From Acanthosepion esculentum (Eukaryota; Mollusca; Cephalopoda; Sepiida; Sepiidae), in the NCBI GenBank assembly GCA_964036315.1, contig OZ038480.1:15236805-15300804 (forward strand): DNA of 64,000 nucleotides, in the 5' to 3' direction. The notes under the pieces are model-generated. The model had not been told where the DNA came from. It worked only from the letters and a program-made list of their open reading frames with translations, and searched no databases. Numbering within the stretch: position 1 is the stretch's first letter; every line of letters begins with the position of its first letter. The translations under genes and the position numbers were made by a program. Of this stretch, positions 44,206 to 57,089 are shown one piece after another.

Positions 44206-44545
44206 CAGTGGTCGCCAACCTTTTGAACTCCATGGACCACTAAATGTATAATTTTAAATTTGGTGGACCACTAATATGAATTTAGAAAAAAATGGTAAAT
44301 ACATTTATATAATAATAATCAGAAAACTTATTTTATTAATATGAAATGCACCCATTAAAGGTAACAAGGTTATAGTGTAATTATTTAAATAAAACAAATT
44401 GATATGGTGGACAGGCTTTTTTTTCTCGTACCTGTAATATTTCATGGTAATATTAATTTATACTGGAAACAATATATATAATAAATATAATAAAAGTTGA
44501 CTATTTTATCTTAATGCTGAATACTAGTCTAACACTTGCTATACT
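44206..44545. mobile_element. hAT-like non-autonomous element
   Basis: Begins CAGTGGTCGCCAACCTTTTG, a hAT-style terminus, followed by TGGTGGACCACTAATATG. The first ~190 bp recur at 46189-46385, and the last ~120 bp recur at about 45325-45415. No transposase. Confidence 0.6.
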
Positions 44546-44559
44546 ATAAAATATTTCGT

Positions 44560-45000
44560 TCGCTGGGGTAGACCGTTCTAGTTCCACGTGCCATGTCTAA
44601 TGGATGTCAGTTATCAGTTATCTCCTGTTAATTCACCTCTCCAAGTTTCTCTTATATAGTGGATAAAGGCATTGGTTAGATCCAGTGACAGGACCCAAAG
44701 AGTTATGAGTTCAATACCTGGTTAAGGTAGTGGAGAACTTGGAGAGGTGAATTAACAAGAGATAATTGATAACCGACATTCATTAGACATGGCATGTGGA
44801 ACTAGAATAGTCTACCCCAGTGAATGAAATAAAGAGTCCTGTTCGACATTCCAACCACCTGAAGAAGGCCGGAGCGTACAATGGCAGAAATGTTGTGATA
44901 AATATGACACCGAAGATGAGGACAATAGTCTGAATAATGTAAATAGTGTACATAATACCTCATCTCAGAAATATAGACAGATACAGTAATGGGATGTTCA
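44560..45000 (+). mobile_element. Family F foldback element, copy 3
   Basis: Inner arms 44565-44650 and 44735-44830 pair (GGTGAATTAACA ... TGTTAATTCACC and flanks) around a tRNA-like core with a degenerate A-box and B-box GAGTTCAATACC (44707-44718). Only the right side has the 3' arm with CTGAAGAAGGCCGGAGCG ... GGCAGAAATG, where stem and core are mutated. Confidence 0.75.
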
Positions 45001-45271
45001 ATATTATAATAAAAATAAGGTGTGTGGGGATTACCCCTATTTGGTCTGCCAAGATGCCTTTAGGTGGCAATCTTAAATACTAAAAAAGAACAAACATATC
45101 TTCCGCTTTCCTCCTTTCAACCAAGCATGCAATAGATAGAAAACACCAACATAGTATTTGTCCCCTATTGGGGATATCTTTTCTCCAGGTGACTTATGAC
45201 TGAACTTTTACAGACAAACTAACACTTACTAACAGTTAATGTCTTTTCTTTCTTTTTGGAATATATTAGTG

Positions 45272-45420
45272 CAGTGCTTCTAAAACTATCTGATATGGCG
45301 AACCACCATTTTTTTGCTCAATGTGTCACGTACCTGTAATATTTTGTGGTAATAAATTTATATTGGAAACGATATATATAATGAATATAATAAAAGTTGA
45401 CTATTTTTTTTATCTTCCAT
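45272..45420. mobile_element. hAT-like terminus, second family
   Basis: CAGTGCTTCTAAAACTATCT and GGCGAACCACC are typical hAT terminal sequence. It is joined to the segment shared with 44400-44520. 45001-45270 shows nothing else. Confidence 0.5.
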
Positions 45421-45514
45421 TTATTTTTCAAAAAATAATTCAAAATCAAAACATAAAAAGTTATATAAGCAGTTTATTAACACAAAAAAAATATATAACC
45501 TTAATCTTTACAAA

Positions 45515-46188
45515 TGATTCCTTAGCATGGTCAAAAGAGCCTCAACAAGATTTATAAAGTTGTTATAATGAACATATAGATAATTAGGGAAACATCAAAC
45601 AACAATTCATGTAGTGGCAGCTCTTAAGTTCTCTATAGACGATGAGATTCAGAACCCAAAAGTCAGCAGGAAAGGTCAGGACTATCATTTTTGAGTGTTG
45701 AACTCTAAAAGTGCATACGTGAACTACAAAAGTACATTTCATGACAAAGTCATTTCCTTCTTTTGTTAAGCTAAGAACTTTTCAGCATCCTTTCAGACTA
45801 GCAGAGATTGGTATCAAAAGAGCCTCAACAATATTAATATGAAAGTTGTTATAATTAAAATTATACAAAATTATAATAATAGGATTATTTTATTTCCAGA
45901 ATTATCTACATGTTATAGATCAGCCCAAAAGTCAGCAGGAAAGGTCATGACTACCATTTTTGAGTGTTGAACTCTAAAAGTGAATACTTGAACTAGAAAG
46001 TACATTTCATGACAAAATCATTTCCCTCTTTTGTCAAGCTAAGAACTTTTCAGCATCCCTTCAGGTTAGCAGAGATTGGTATCAAAAGAGCCTCAACAAT
46101 ATTAATATGAAAGTTGTTATAATTAAAATTATACAAAATTATAATAATAGGATTATTTTATTTCCAGAATTATCTACATGTTATAGAT
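45515..46188. repeat. Tandem duplication of a ~265 bp unit
   Basis: Units 45655-45921 and 45922-46188 are nearly identical: AAAAGTCAGCAGGAAAGGTC, CATTTTTGAGTGTTGAACTC, ATTATCTACATGTTATAGAT. A partial unit precedes (45520-45590). No coding frame. Confidence 0.9.
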
Positions 46189-46400
46189 CAGGGGTCACTA
46201 ACTTTTTGAACTTCATGGATGACTAAATGTATAATTTTAAATTTGGTGGACCACTAATATGAATTTAGAAAAAATGGTAAATACATTTATATAATAATAA
46301 TCAGAAAACTTATCAATATGAAATGCACCCATTAAAGGTAACAAAGTTATAGTGTAATTATTTAAATAAAACAAACTGAAAATTTGAAGTTTACAAGTCA
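46189..46400. mobile_element. hAT-like non-autonomous element, copy 2
   Basis: CAGGGGTCACTAACTTTTTG terminus and the same first ~190 bp as 44206-44395. 46400-46730 shows nothing recognised. Confidence 0.55.
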
Positions 46401-47506
46401 TATTGTGTTATACTATGGCTAGATGATGTCACATTTGTGTACTTGTGTACTTGTGTACTCGTGTTTATGTCGAAATTACATATGGTCTTGAACACGGCTT
46501 GGTGATGACTGTTCTAGAACACAAAAGACATCCAAAGAAAACCAGTTCGTACAAAGCCCAGACGTTTTGAAATCAAAACACGACGAAATTCAAGACAAAC
46601 AAGTACAATTGTCCAAACGTTAAAATTTTGATAATAAATTATTTTGAATGAGCAAAGGGTCTAATTTTGCCTGATGTGCACGAACTTGAGTTGTGAAATG
46701 GACACATTTCAGCCTTAATGTCTACACGATCTTACTTGTGTGCTATACAAGCAAGGCGCCACAAAATAAAAAGGAATTGACTAAATCAGATATCGATATG
46801 AAAGATTCCTGAGTCATGCGGCATGAGAGACCATGGATCTGCGTCTAAAGAGTTATGTCTGAACTGCTGGTGACAGCGCAACATCTGTTATAGCTGTACA
46901 GGCTCACACAGGGGTAACAGTCTGGAGGACAACAAATGCATGTGAAGACGCTCTTCCTTCGTGTCGCCGTGTTGTTTTCTTTCAGTCGAGCACGCTTCCC
47001 TCCGGCGGCAAGAATCCGTTACTCCTCTCCTCGCTCCAACCCTCGTTTTAAATCGCGTCTCCAGCGTGAGCGATCGTTGGAGACCTCTTTCCATCTCTCG
47101 ATGTCTATATCCATCACTTCTGCCCCTCCTTCGTGATGAAGCTCACTCAGCTGCCACTGTAAGGCACTCCGTGAAGAAAATCAATATACTGTTGCATACC
47201 TCAACCCAGGACGGGTCCCTGTGATAACCGCAGACCAGCCTATTAGTTCACTTATATCCGAAGATATCGAAGATGAGAGCGCCTTCGTGCCCTTTTGTCG
47301 GTGATCAGTTCCACGTACAGAAGGACTTTCGGAATCCTGCCATCCGGCATACTGTGTACATTCCCAAGCCAGTGAATCCGGTTCTCTCGGAGAAGGGCGT
47401 ATATGTTGAGTTACTTGGCACGCGTGAGAAATACGGCATTGGTGACCTGATGGTACAAACTGATAACACCAGAATTCGTCACAAGCAAGGAAAATGAAAC
47501 GCTGAG

Positions 47507-47924
47507 GTTTGGTTTGGCTTGGTTTGTTTTACGGCATATCAACCTCAATGGGTTATTTTTATTTCTGTCAATATTTTTTCTTCAAAAATGTATCGCTTGT
47601 AATTTTTTTTCCAAAAGTATAGCTGGTAATATCTTTTTTCAAAAATGCATTGCTATTAATAATTTTTTCTTCAAAAACTTATTGCTGGTAATAACTTTTT
47701 TTACAAAGTATTTCTGGTATTAAAACCTATTTTTACACTTTCATAGTGTTTTGACCCCAGTTTGGGGGTTAACTATTTGCCCATAGCTGGGACCCAAACA
47801 GGTGCTACCACCCCGGGTCAGGGTGGATCTGGAGACACAAGCAATTAAGAAGTGGTTCTATGCTCCTCAAAATCTGATCAGAGGCCTTGCTGTTGGATGT
47901 AGTTTATCGTCATACCCAGGACAC
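47507..47924 (-). mobile_element. Family R retroposon, copy 6
   Basis: GTTTGGTTTGGCTTGGTTTG, half stem-loop (GGCATATCAACCTCAATGGG), five or six internal repeats, conserved head and one head monomer. It is flanked by 11 bp duplications with one mismatch, GAAACGCTGAG (47496-47506) and GAAGCGCTGAG (47925-47935). It interrupts LINE-D between the RT and C-terminal parts. Confidence 0.85.
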
Positions 47925-48967
47925 GAAGCGCTGAGTCCTCGCTCCTGTGCTACCATAAAGCAAGACGCATTCCCTACAGACTTCAATTTTGGTGTTCATA
48001 GTAAGCTTTCTGTTCTCCCAGATAATTGACATTAGCAAGGCAAATGTGGTGGCAGCTCGTCCGAAACGTCTGTTGACACAATCTCTAGGGAGAAAGTGTC
48101 CGAAACACTGGAGCTGAGGTATATCACTTCATGAACCACCTTTAATCGTAGTTTTTTTTTATTTTAACGGTGGGATGCTGTTCAACGCCTTGGTCCATCA
48201 CGTTGTTCTTCTTCAAACTGATGCTCAGACTGAACTCATGGCAGACTTTTGAAAAATTGTCCATTAGTCGCGGCAGTTGTTCTTCAAACTGTCCTACCAG
48301 CGCTGCATCAGCATGTTTCTAATGAGCACCTCACGGACTTTGGATTTCACTCTCAGCCGAGACAAAATGAACAGCCTTCTTTCTGTTCTTGTGTGCCGGT
48401 AGACGCCATCGCTTTTAGTTGCTTCCCCAAACGCACGTTTAAGCATGACCGCGAAGATGCCGAATAAGGTAGGTGCAAGTACATAACCCTGCTTCACACC
48501 GCTGCGAATATTGAAAGCCTCTGAATAAGAGTTACCAAATTGTAGGAAGCCCTTCATGCCCGCATAAGGACAATCTAGTAAAGTCTCAGACAATCTAGTA
48601 AAGTCTCAGACAATCCTGTCCACATCTCTGCCTACAAAATGGAATGCTTTTGCGAGGTCGATGAAGTTTATGGTTGTGTCTGTTCTCCCTGTACATGTCA
48701 AAGGGATAAGATCATATCAATCGTGGAACACTCAGACCTGACATCACACAGGGATTCGGGATATAACACCTTCACGGCGATGTTCAGTAGGCATAGTCCT
48801 CTATAACTGCTGCAATCGCTTCGGTGCCGCCTTCTTCTTATAGAGTGTGACTATGTTGCAGTCTCTCTTGCGGCATCGTTCCCTCCTCCCAGTATTGACA
48901 GAGTATATTCACCATGTGGTCAAGAAGAACCCCCTTTGCGCATTTGATATCCTCTGGTGAAATGCTC

Positions 48968-49017
48968 TTGACAAGTTACCCAAGGGAAAAGTACTTTTCC
49001 CTTGGGTAACTTGTCAA
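48968..49017. repeat. Perfect 50 bp palindrome
   Basis: TTGACAAGTTACCCAAGGG runs to a central GTAC and its exact reverse complement, with no loop. It falls in LINE-D just after the IDKLP codons and replaces the expected next codons. Confidence 0.95.
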
Positions 49018-50095
49018 TGGTTCTGCTCACCTCTTCAGCAGTCGGCAATGCGTCCAGTCCCTCCATGGCCGATAGATGAGCTACGGTGTTTAGCGCTTTG
49101 TCTGAGATACTGCTTTCCATGAAGTACAGTTCCAAGTAATGTTACACCCATCTCTCCATCTGTTTGTCAGTGACCTTGATAATCTCGCCGGCCCGGGATT
49201 TCAACGGTGTTGTTTTGCATTTGATTAGGCCAAAGACTTTCTGGATTCCTTCATACATCCCGCAAATTTCTATAGTGTCAAATGATAAATGTATCTTGCA
49301 CAGCTTGAGCCAGTAGTCATTCGCACAGCATCTGGTTGTTTTCTATGCTTTGTTTCTGGCTATCCTCAAAGCTTGCAACGTTGCCTGAGTAGGTTGGTGT
49401 TGTGCTCCAATAGTGCAACGCGCTTCTTCTCAATGGCCACGTTCAGCTCATTCGTACTTGCTTCGAATCAGTCCAATGTCTTGCACCGTTTTCGCCATAA
49501 AAGAGATCAGTGCAATGCTGGGGATGGTGCCCCTGAGAGTATCCCATCTCTGCTGGATAATTCCTATAAGTGGATTTGCTTCAGAGACTTGATGAATATC
49601 GCCGACTTGAGTTGAGTTCTGTATCGTGGTGGTATTGATATGCTGTTTGCCTGGAGGTGTGGCGTAATGCTACCCTGCCTTTGATTGGAGTTTGGCTTTG
49701 CAGCAAACCAGGAAGTGATCCGTGTCACAGTCGGCACCTTGAAAGGACCCCGTCATGAGCACGTTTATCACGTGAGGATCAAACTAACTGATGCCAGTGT
49801 TTCGAGCGTGAGTGTCACAAAGAGACTTTGTGCTAGGCTTTGGCCTGGAAGTAAGTGTTAGTGATGCATAGTCTGTGAACCACATTCGAGCTCAAGTAGT
49901 CGTTGGCTATTGTCATCTAATTTACCGACTCCATACTGTACCAGACAGCTAGGCCATGAGTCGTGATCAGCACCCACTCTGACGTTGTGGACGTCCAGTA
50001 TTAACAACTGTTCTTTTTTCGGAATGGTCTGTATCTTCTTTGATATTCGATCATAAATCTCATCTTTGACGTCTATATATTATATCTCATAAAAT

Positions 50096-50945
50096 TACCT
50101 CCAAAGATTCGCTAATAAGTGGACATACGTGGTGAAAAAAATGACCAAAACTTAATAAAAACAAAGTTTTAACGTCAAAATATTTATCTTATTATCCATA
50201 GGAAAGATCAAAGAATCTTTTGATTTTTAAATTACATTTTTTAATCCTTTTTAGAACCATCAAAATTTTGGTTAAAAATTTTGTTTTTCTTGCATCAAAG
50301 CGGAACCATATGGGAAATGTAAGCGTCTTTTTGCAGTTAAAAACACTTTTATTTAAAAGTTCTTACAAAAATCAGATGATTGTCAGATTTGAATTGAAAC
50401 TTTCAAGGCTTATTTAGAAATTAATTAAATTATTTCATATGAGTTTCTTTTTTAGAAAATCTTGGTAAATTCTTTTTACGTCCGATAACCGCCGCTCGCC
50501 ACTTATGTAATTTATGAAATTTCAAGAAATTCATTTTTGTAGCGCTTAATATTTATATTAATTATAAGAACAAGTACTTGGAAAATTTAAATCATCAATT
50601 CTTTTTTGTCAAGCCGGAACCCCATTTTAAGAAAATCTGCTCTTAATTGTAAAATAAAAAATTGCAGTAAAACTACATTATTTAATTATAAAAGCTTTTA
50701 ATTGCTTTTATGAATTATATATATATTATGGGCACTATAAAATACTTTTCGATGAATAATGAATTTTTACAAGAACTGTTTTCATTATCTTTTTAATCAT
50801 AATCTTTTATAAAGTCTTAAATCTTAAAATTCTGTATTAATTTGTAGAGGTTAGGTGATATTATTATTAAGTAAACGCTATATTTACTAATCATAAATGG
50901 AAAAGCTTACTACAATTCAGTGAACTCCAGTATTTTAAAAAGAAT

Positions 50946-50980
<35 letters not shown>

Positions 50981-51400
50981 GTGTTTGCGTATAAACGTGC
51001 CGATTTTTTGTAAATACCAACGTCCATACACATTATCAGACAAAAAAGAGCGGTAACAATAGTAAATTTAAAATTTATTGGAAATTTTCTAACATAATTA
51101 ATTTTGTAATTAAAGTGCTCAATATGAAGAGAAAAAGTGTTAACAACATAACATAAAATAAATTGTTCTACTTATTTTCCCTTGTCGCAGTTTTGCGGAT
51201 ATAGTATCCACATAGACAGTACACGGCATATACGCGAAACTTGAGTAAGGAAAGATAAGTCGAACATTTAATTTTATTTTTTGCTAGATAGATAGTAAGA
51301 GAGGAGTAAGAGAGATTAATAAACTTATTCATAGAAAAAGATGTGTGAACAGAAACAGAGTGATTTATCTAGATAGCTAGCTGGATAGATATGAATGGAC
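50096..51400. other. AT-rich interspersed repeats, GT tract
   Basis: 50490-50900 is colinear with 33080-33480. 50905-51080 is colinear with 11455-11630 and carries a GT microsatellite at 50946-50985. Nothing coding recognised. Confidence 0.6.
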
Positions 51401-51570
<170 letters not shown>

Positions 51571-51650
51571 TCTACTCTGTATTGAGCACTCTTTTAAGAA
51601 TAATAATTGTTGGTTATTGGAATTTATTCCGTATATACCAATCCTATACT

Positions 51651-51651
<1 letters not shown>

Positions 51652-51718
<67 letters not shown>
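51652..51718. repeat. TA microsatellite
   Basis: More than 30 TA units. Gives a poly-Ile-Tyr frame that is not a gene. Confidence 0.95.
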
Positions 51719-51721
<3 letters not shown>

Positions 51722-51889
51722 GAAAAACAGACAACTTTAAGGCTCCATGTAATAATTTATTTCACCATAGTCTTTTTAAAGGACGCTGGATCATCAGACT
51801 ACACTTCCAAAAGGTGAAAATAAAAATGAAATGAACATTTAGACTTTTGACGGGTAGTATTAAGTTTACGTAATTTAACAGAGAGGGCA

Positions 51890-51932
51890 GTGAGGAATGA
51901 ATGTAATTTATGACTATTTTTAGATGGGTGAT

Positions 51933-52018
<86 letters not shown>
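51890..52018. repeat. Duplicated TA-TAA segment, copy 1
   Basis: GAATGTAATTTATGACTATT and TTAGATGGGTGATTATTAT followed by TA and TAA repeats. Copy 2 is 52542-52656. Duplication of a unique flank together with the microsatellites shows the pair spread as a unit. 52020-52540 has nothing else recognisable. Confidence 0.85.
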
Positions 52019-52541
52019 GTAGACATGATCGAGCTGAGAGAGGGTTTATTTTAATATTTCTATCTATCATACTTAGTATTAGGGGAGGAGGGACCAGACA
52101 TTGACCTATTTAATCGGTTAACTTAACGGAGGTGATATATATATATTGAAAGGGAAGGGGGAGAAGAGAGAAAAAAGTAAAAAGTAAAAAAGAAAGAAAG
52201 AAGGAGGAAGTAAGGAGAAAGAAGCTGTAATTAGGCTTTACGAAGAGAGGAGGAGTGGTAATTTTTAGCAATTTATGTAAAAAAAGAGATTTTAATGTTT
52301 GATAGTAATTTAATTTTTTTTAAATCGCCGAAGAAATTAATTTGAAGTTTGCTAGCACTTTAAATATTTAACTCTTTTACAAATAATTTTGGGATTTAAT
52401 ATGAGTTAAATAGCATATTTAAAAACACATTCATAGAAAGTACATTAAAAGAAATTTATTTAAAATATAACAGTTTACTGATAGTAATCTTTTAATATTG
52501 TAAATGATTGTTAAGGTAACCTCTCTATGTTTGAATCTAAT

Positions 52542-52579
52542 TCATGAATGTAATTTATGACTATTTTTAGATGGGTGAT

Positions 52580-52656
<77 letters not shown>
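52542..52656. repeat. Duplicated TA-TAA segment, copy 2
   Basis: Same flank as copy 1. It runs directly into family H hairpin copy 2. Confidence 0.85.
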
Positions 52657-52663
<7 letters not shown>

Positions 52664-52670
52664 TATATAT

Positions 52671-52890
52671 ATAAAAGTGAACATTGAAGTCAACACTCAG
52701 AGGCAACAGGCTGTTTCATGCTGGACGCAATTGTCAGGCGGCCTAACAATTGCGTCTAGCATGAAACAGCCTGTTGCGTCTCTGTGTTGACTTCAATGTT
52801 CACTTTTATATTTATATTTACATACGCTCTATCTCTGATATTGAGCACTTTATCACATAAATATAGCACACTTTAAAACTATATTTCTGC
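52671..52890. mobile_element. Family H hairpin element, copy 2
   Basis: 52671-52809 is an almost loopless inverted repeat with arms of 69 bp and about five or six mismatches (centre AGGCGGCCT at 52736-52744). The tail TTACATACGCTCTATCTCTG to about 52890 is shared with copy 1. No ORF or RNA polymerase III box. Confidence 0.8.
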
Positions 52891-52899
52891 ATATATAAC

Positions 52900-53017
52900 A
52901 TGATATAAAAATATATAATAATATATTTATATATATATATTATTATATATTTATATTATGTTATATATATATATATATATAACATAATATATATATATAT
53001 ATATAACAGTGTGAAAT

Positions 53018-53069
<52 letters not shown>

Positions 53070-53110
53070 CAGTGTGAAATAGATATATATATAAATAGAT
53101 AAGAAAAAAT

Positions 53111-53149
<39 letters not shown>

Positions 53150-53150
53150 T
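52900..53150. repeat. TA / GATA microsatellite cluster
   Basis: Several TA tracts with two copies of ACAGTGTGAAATAGATA (53006, 53069), then GATA repeats to 53149. Confidence 0.9.
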
Positions 53151-53169
53151 GGTGTCTGCGATATGGATG

Positions 53170-54050
53170 CCAAACAGAAGCGAAATAACTCTGTTGGTAG
53201 TTAAGGCGTGTTATTCAACTGAAATGTCAATTAAGAACGGATCCGCATACACACCTGACGAAAAGCAAACATGAGACGCTGTGAACTGCCGCTCGACGCT
53301 ATGTACCGATTTGATTTGTCCAGTGGCTGCTTACCTTGTCGAGCCGACCGGACTGCTGACCTTCACTCGACATTGCTCGTTGGCTAGACCTGTACCCGTT
53401 CTGACCAATAGCTATTGAGAAATATGAGAATACTAAAACAAACCAACTGCTTTGGTGTACTCAAAATAAACAATGACTGTATTGCGCTGTCATATCGGTT
53501 GCAGCAGTGAAATGTTTCCTCGTTTTAATTGCTATTTTTATTGTACTTGTCAACTCCAAATAGATGAAGCTTTGGGGGGTTTTTTTCTGTCGTTATTGTA
53601 GTAAAAGATCTCTTTTGCGAAACAGTCAATATAAATCATTATGAATATACATCAATAATGACAAGTAGGTTCTATTGACTGTCTTTCTTTCCTGGTGATT
53701 CATTTCGATCGAAAGATAAGGCAACAGTTTTGATGTAAACACCTGCATGTTACTCTATAGGGCAATATTTTCACGCGTTAATGTAAAAAGATTATTGGCA
53801 TTACTTAATGTCTGCTGTTACTACCGGTTTGCAACTTTACTGATCTCGCAATAAACAAAGTTTCTGTTGCATGATAACTTGTATTTGGAATAACGTTCAA
53901 AGCCTTCAGTGGATTTGGACGCTCTCACGGCGGGAGATGAATTGACCTAAAAGTAGTCCGTATGCTGCAAGCTCCACACATTACTTTATGTTGAAATATA
54001 TATAAAATCATAATCTGTGCTGGCAATATGTCTGTTAATCCGACATTGCT
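53170..54050. other. No gene seen
   Basis: Less AT-rich than its surroundings, without a recognisable frame, repeat or RNA. Confidence 0.45.
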
Positions 54051-54059
54051 GACAAAGTA

Positions 54060-55080
54060 AACTTGGCCGTTGGTCTCGAAAACGACCTCCAAGTTTGTAG
54101 TTGACAGGGGCAGGAAATGGCTTGTGAATTTTAATGCCTCCAAAACGAAACTGCTGTCATTTACTCACCATAGAGAAACGTCCCTGCCGCCTATCAGCAT
54201 GGTTGATGCTCAACTCCACGAGAGCGCCTCACTGCACCTTCTTAATCTCCCGTTCTCCACTGACCTGACGTGGAACAACTACATTAAAATCAACAGCTGC
54301 ATCTACTGCAAGGAAAGTTGGTTCTCTGTGTCGCGCCAGAAGGCTTTTCTCGTCTAAGTTCATCCTTCACATCTACAAATCTACCATTCGTCCATGCATG
54401 GAATAATGTTGCCATATATGGTCAGGTACCAACGCTGTTCATCTCGAGGTTCTCGACAAAATCCAAAGGTGGATATACAATGTGATCTGTCATGACTTAG
54501 GGTCTCGACTCCAGTCACTTCCTCACCGACGTAATGTGGCTTCTCTCTGTCTTTTCTATAAATATTTTCATGGCATCTGCTCTGATGAGCTATTTTCACT
54601 GGTGCCCTGACTGCACGAATTTAAGCCAGCTACTAGGTTGACATCTCAGTCACACTCTAGTACTGTCGAAACAGTTAAATATAACCGCCTCTTCTACTCC
54701 AACGGCTTCTTCTCTCGCACTTCCCGACTGTCAAACTCCCTTCCTCTTACTTGCTTCCATGACAGCTATAATCTTCAAAAATTTAAATGTAATGTCAATC
54801 GACATCTTCTGTTGCCTTGAATACCGCTCTTCTTTTTATCCTTTCCTCCTCACCCCTATACCCAGTCTTTCCCTTACTTATACACTCTGTAAGCCCTTGT
54901 GTAATGACAATCGACATCTCCAGTTGCCTTGATCTATCCACTATCCTTCTCTACATCCTTTCCTCTATCACTCCTATCTGCTCTCGCTCCAAATCTTCTG
55001 TAACCCCTTGCGTGCTAGTGGCTTCCCGCCTTGCTTGGGGTGAAATGCTTAAAAAAAAAACTCCATCTTGCTTGGAAAGA
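54060..55080 (+). pseudogene. LINE-B RT C-terminus and 3' UTR
   Basis: Reads KWLVNFNASKTKLLSFTHHR (the thumb-proximal NxxKT block), LHLLNLPFSTDLTWNNYIK, a short YCKESWFS block, then VETVKYNRLFYSNGFFSRTS and RLSNSLPLTCFHDSYNLQKF. The 3' UTR follows, with the ending GCGTGCTAGTGGCTTCCCGC and CTTGGGGTGAAATGCTT. Several stops. The last 150 bp carry a duplicated CAATCGACATCT segment. The RT active-site box lies upstream and is missing. Confidence 0.8.
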
Positions 55081-55344
55081 ATTGCTTAAACAATAAGGCA
55101 TACAATTTTTTGCCATTTTATTAATACCGCAACTATTAAAATTGGATTCGCTTTCTTCATCATATCTTATATCAATTCTTATTGTCATGTTATATCAGCT
55201 TTATCAACATTTTTAGTAAAGTCATTCATTATTTAGTCATTCATCTTCAAGTATATAATATCAGTAAATCGTCTTTCCCTTTTATCTGTAGTCGAAAGTA
55301 TTCAATTGCTTCCAAAATATATTTATTTGAAGCTATAAAATAGT

Positions 55345-55885
55345 ACACTATTTACATTATTCGGACTATTGTCCTCATCTTTGTTGTCATATTTATCACA
55401 ACGTTTCGGCCGTTGTACGCTCCGGCCTTCTTCAGGTGCTTAGAATGTCAAACTGAACCCTTTATTTCGCTCACTGGGATAGACTGTTCTAGTTCCACCT
55501 GCCAAGTCTAATGGATGTCAGTTATCAGTTATCTCTTGTTAATTCCCCTCTCCAGGTTTTCCACCAGGTATTGAACATTACACTCTTTGGGTCATGTTAC
55601 TGAATCTAACTAACGCCTTTATCCACTGTGCCATGTGTCCAAGGGTTTAGTTCGACATTCCAACCACGTGAAGAAGGCTGGAGCATACAACTGTCGAAAC
55701 GTTGTGATAAATATGGCAACAAAGATGAGGACAATAGTCCGAATAATGTAAATAGTGTATATAATACCTCATCTCAGAAATATAGACAGATACTGAAAGG
55801 CCGAAACGTTGTGATAAATATGGCAACAAAGATGAGGACAATAGTCCGAATAATGTAAATAATGTACATAATACCTCATCTCAGA
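55345..55885 (-). mobile_element. Family F foldback element, copy 4
   Basis: Full minus-oriented element with B-box (55567-55579) and A-box (55623-55633, TGGCACAGTGG). A plus-oriented 3' arm (55648-55760) and a further 3' unit (55795-55885) follow. It ends where family S copy 2 begins. The arm hammerhead-like core is CTGAAGAAGGCCGG ... CGGCCGAAACG on the left and mutated on the right (GTGAAGAAGGCTGG ... CTGTCGAAACG). Confidence 0.8.
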
Positions 55886-56772
55886 AATATAATAAACAGT
55901 ATTAAATGTCCAAGAAATTTTCATAGAAAATATGCGTCCTCCGACTGGAATCGAACCTGTATCCTATATGGAACCGTCATATAGCCTGACGTGCTTTTAC
56001 CGATTGAGCCACAGAGACCGGTAAATGTTGTTAATACTGTTTATTATAAACAGAGCATTTACTTAAATAAATATATCTATAAAAAGAACGTATAAACATA
56101 AAAAAATGTCTTAAAAATAATTGTCGGACTTTGTCCATTTCATAATGTATAACCATATTTAAAAGTATATTTTAATAAAAATTCTCCGGCACATTTATGC
56201 TTCTTCATCTTGAACGGAACCAACGAAAGTGATCTATGCTGGACAGGTCTTAATTGCAGTTAATGGGAGAGAATACATAATCTGCTATGATTAATCGTTG
56301 GAAAAAGTCAGAGCGTTCAAACCATTGCTTACGAAATACCGCTCAGTGGCGCTCACATTGGTAACCTGAATTTCTGTTTATAAAAATCATTGTCGAAAGT
56401 GAAATAGCATTGGTTTCTAATGAGTTAGCATTTTTTAATGGTTTTATCTTTAGATAAGTAGAGGTTAATTTTTTATTGTACTCGTTTTTTTAGGCGCTGA
56501 AGCATTTGTTAACAGGTTTTAGCTTGTCCTTTTTTTAGAATTTCTAGAGATCGGTCCCTTCCAAAATATTTTACCGAAACAATCAACATATGTCCAATAT
56601 ATTGATAGTGCTTTATCAATATATTATCTGATCTTGCAAATAAACTAAACAATACTGAATTTACTTATAAAATTGCAATTGAATTTACTTATAAAACAAA
56701 AAGAAACAATAATTACCTTTCCTCAATATAATATTAATCCGTATTGCTAATGACCTAAAACTCAGTATCTTT
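55886..56772 (-). mobile_element. Family S foldback element, copy 2
   Basis: Inverted, nearly identical copy of 5900-7104 minus the LTR. It keeps the empty LTR site and a GGTAAAATATTTTGGAAGGG junction lost from copy 1. The far arm is truncated at the junction with family F copy 4. No ORF. Confidence 0.85.
55937..56017 (-). tRNA. tRNA-like core of family S, copy 2 (probably not functional)
   Basis: On the minus strand: A-box-like TGGCTCAATCGG, anticodon stem CGTCA/TGACG with loop GGCTATA, B-box GGTTCGATTCC. The acceptor side is changed (GGTCTCTG and CGGAGGA), and the variable arm has CCATAT in place of CTGTAT. Same CTA would-be anticodon as copy 1. Confidence 0.6.
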
Positions 56773-57089
56773 TGTAAATCTACGAAATAAAATGATTTCA
56801 TAAACCTCTATGCACACCATAATATCAAAATAAAATCCGGAATAATTATCAACTTCGATTTCCGAACATTTAGAATTTATAGCATTACAATATTTACAGG
56901 ATGAAGAAATACCTATTGACTACACTTTTAGAGTCCTCTTCCAATGTACTAATTATTTCATATTTAATGCTCGCCATAAATTAGATTGGATTCATAGAAT
57001 TAGAAAAGTTAATAATATAAATCGTCTTCATAAAACTAAATATATTATATTATCTACCAAATCAATACGCTTGAATTTAACTACTACTA

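Larger units (their letters stand above)
46735..50095 (-). pseudogene. LINE-D polyprotein, near full length but broken
   Basis: From 50095 downwards: endonuclease relic (QLLILDVHNVRVGADHDSW, of the GDFNARVG block), linker, DKALNTVAHLSAMEGLDALP, TAEEVSRTIDKLP, RT block SGVKQGYVLAPTLFGIFAV, FNIRS, then HADAALVGQFEEQLPRLMDN (canonical FADDAA) and SLSISLKKNNV. After the family R insertion it resumes with a WLGHV..RM-like stretch and ends RWKEVSNDRSRWRRDLKRGL and the decayed finger TCICCPPDCYPCVSLYSYNR. There are many frameshifts. The FADD box reads HAD-A, so it is inactive. An RTE/I-like LINE of a type common in invertebrates. Confidence 0.85.

Noticed and set aside
51617..52790. Poly-Ile-Tyr ORFs
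   Set aside because: Translation of TA and TAA microsatellites.
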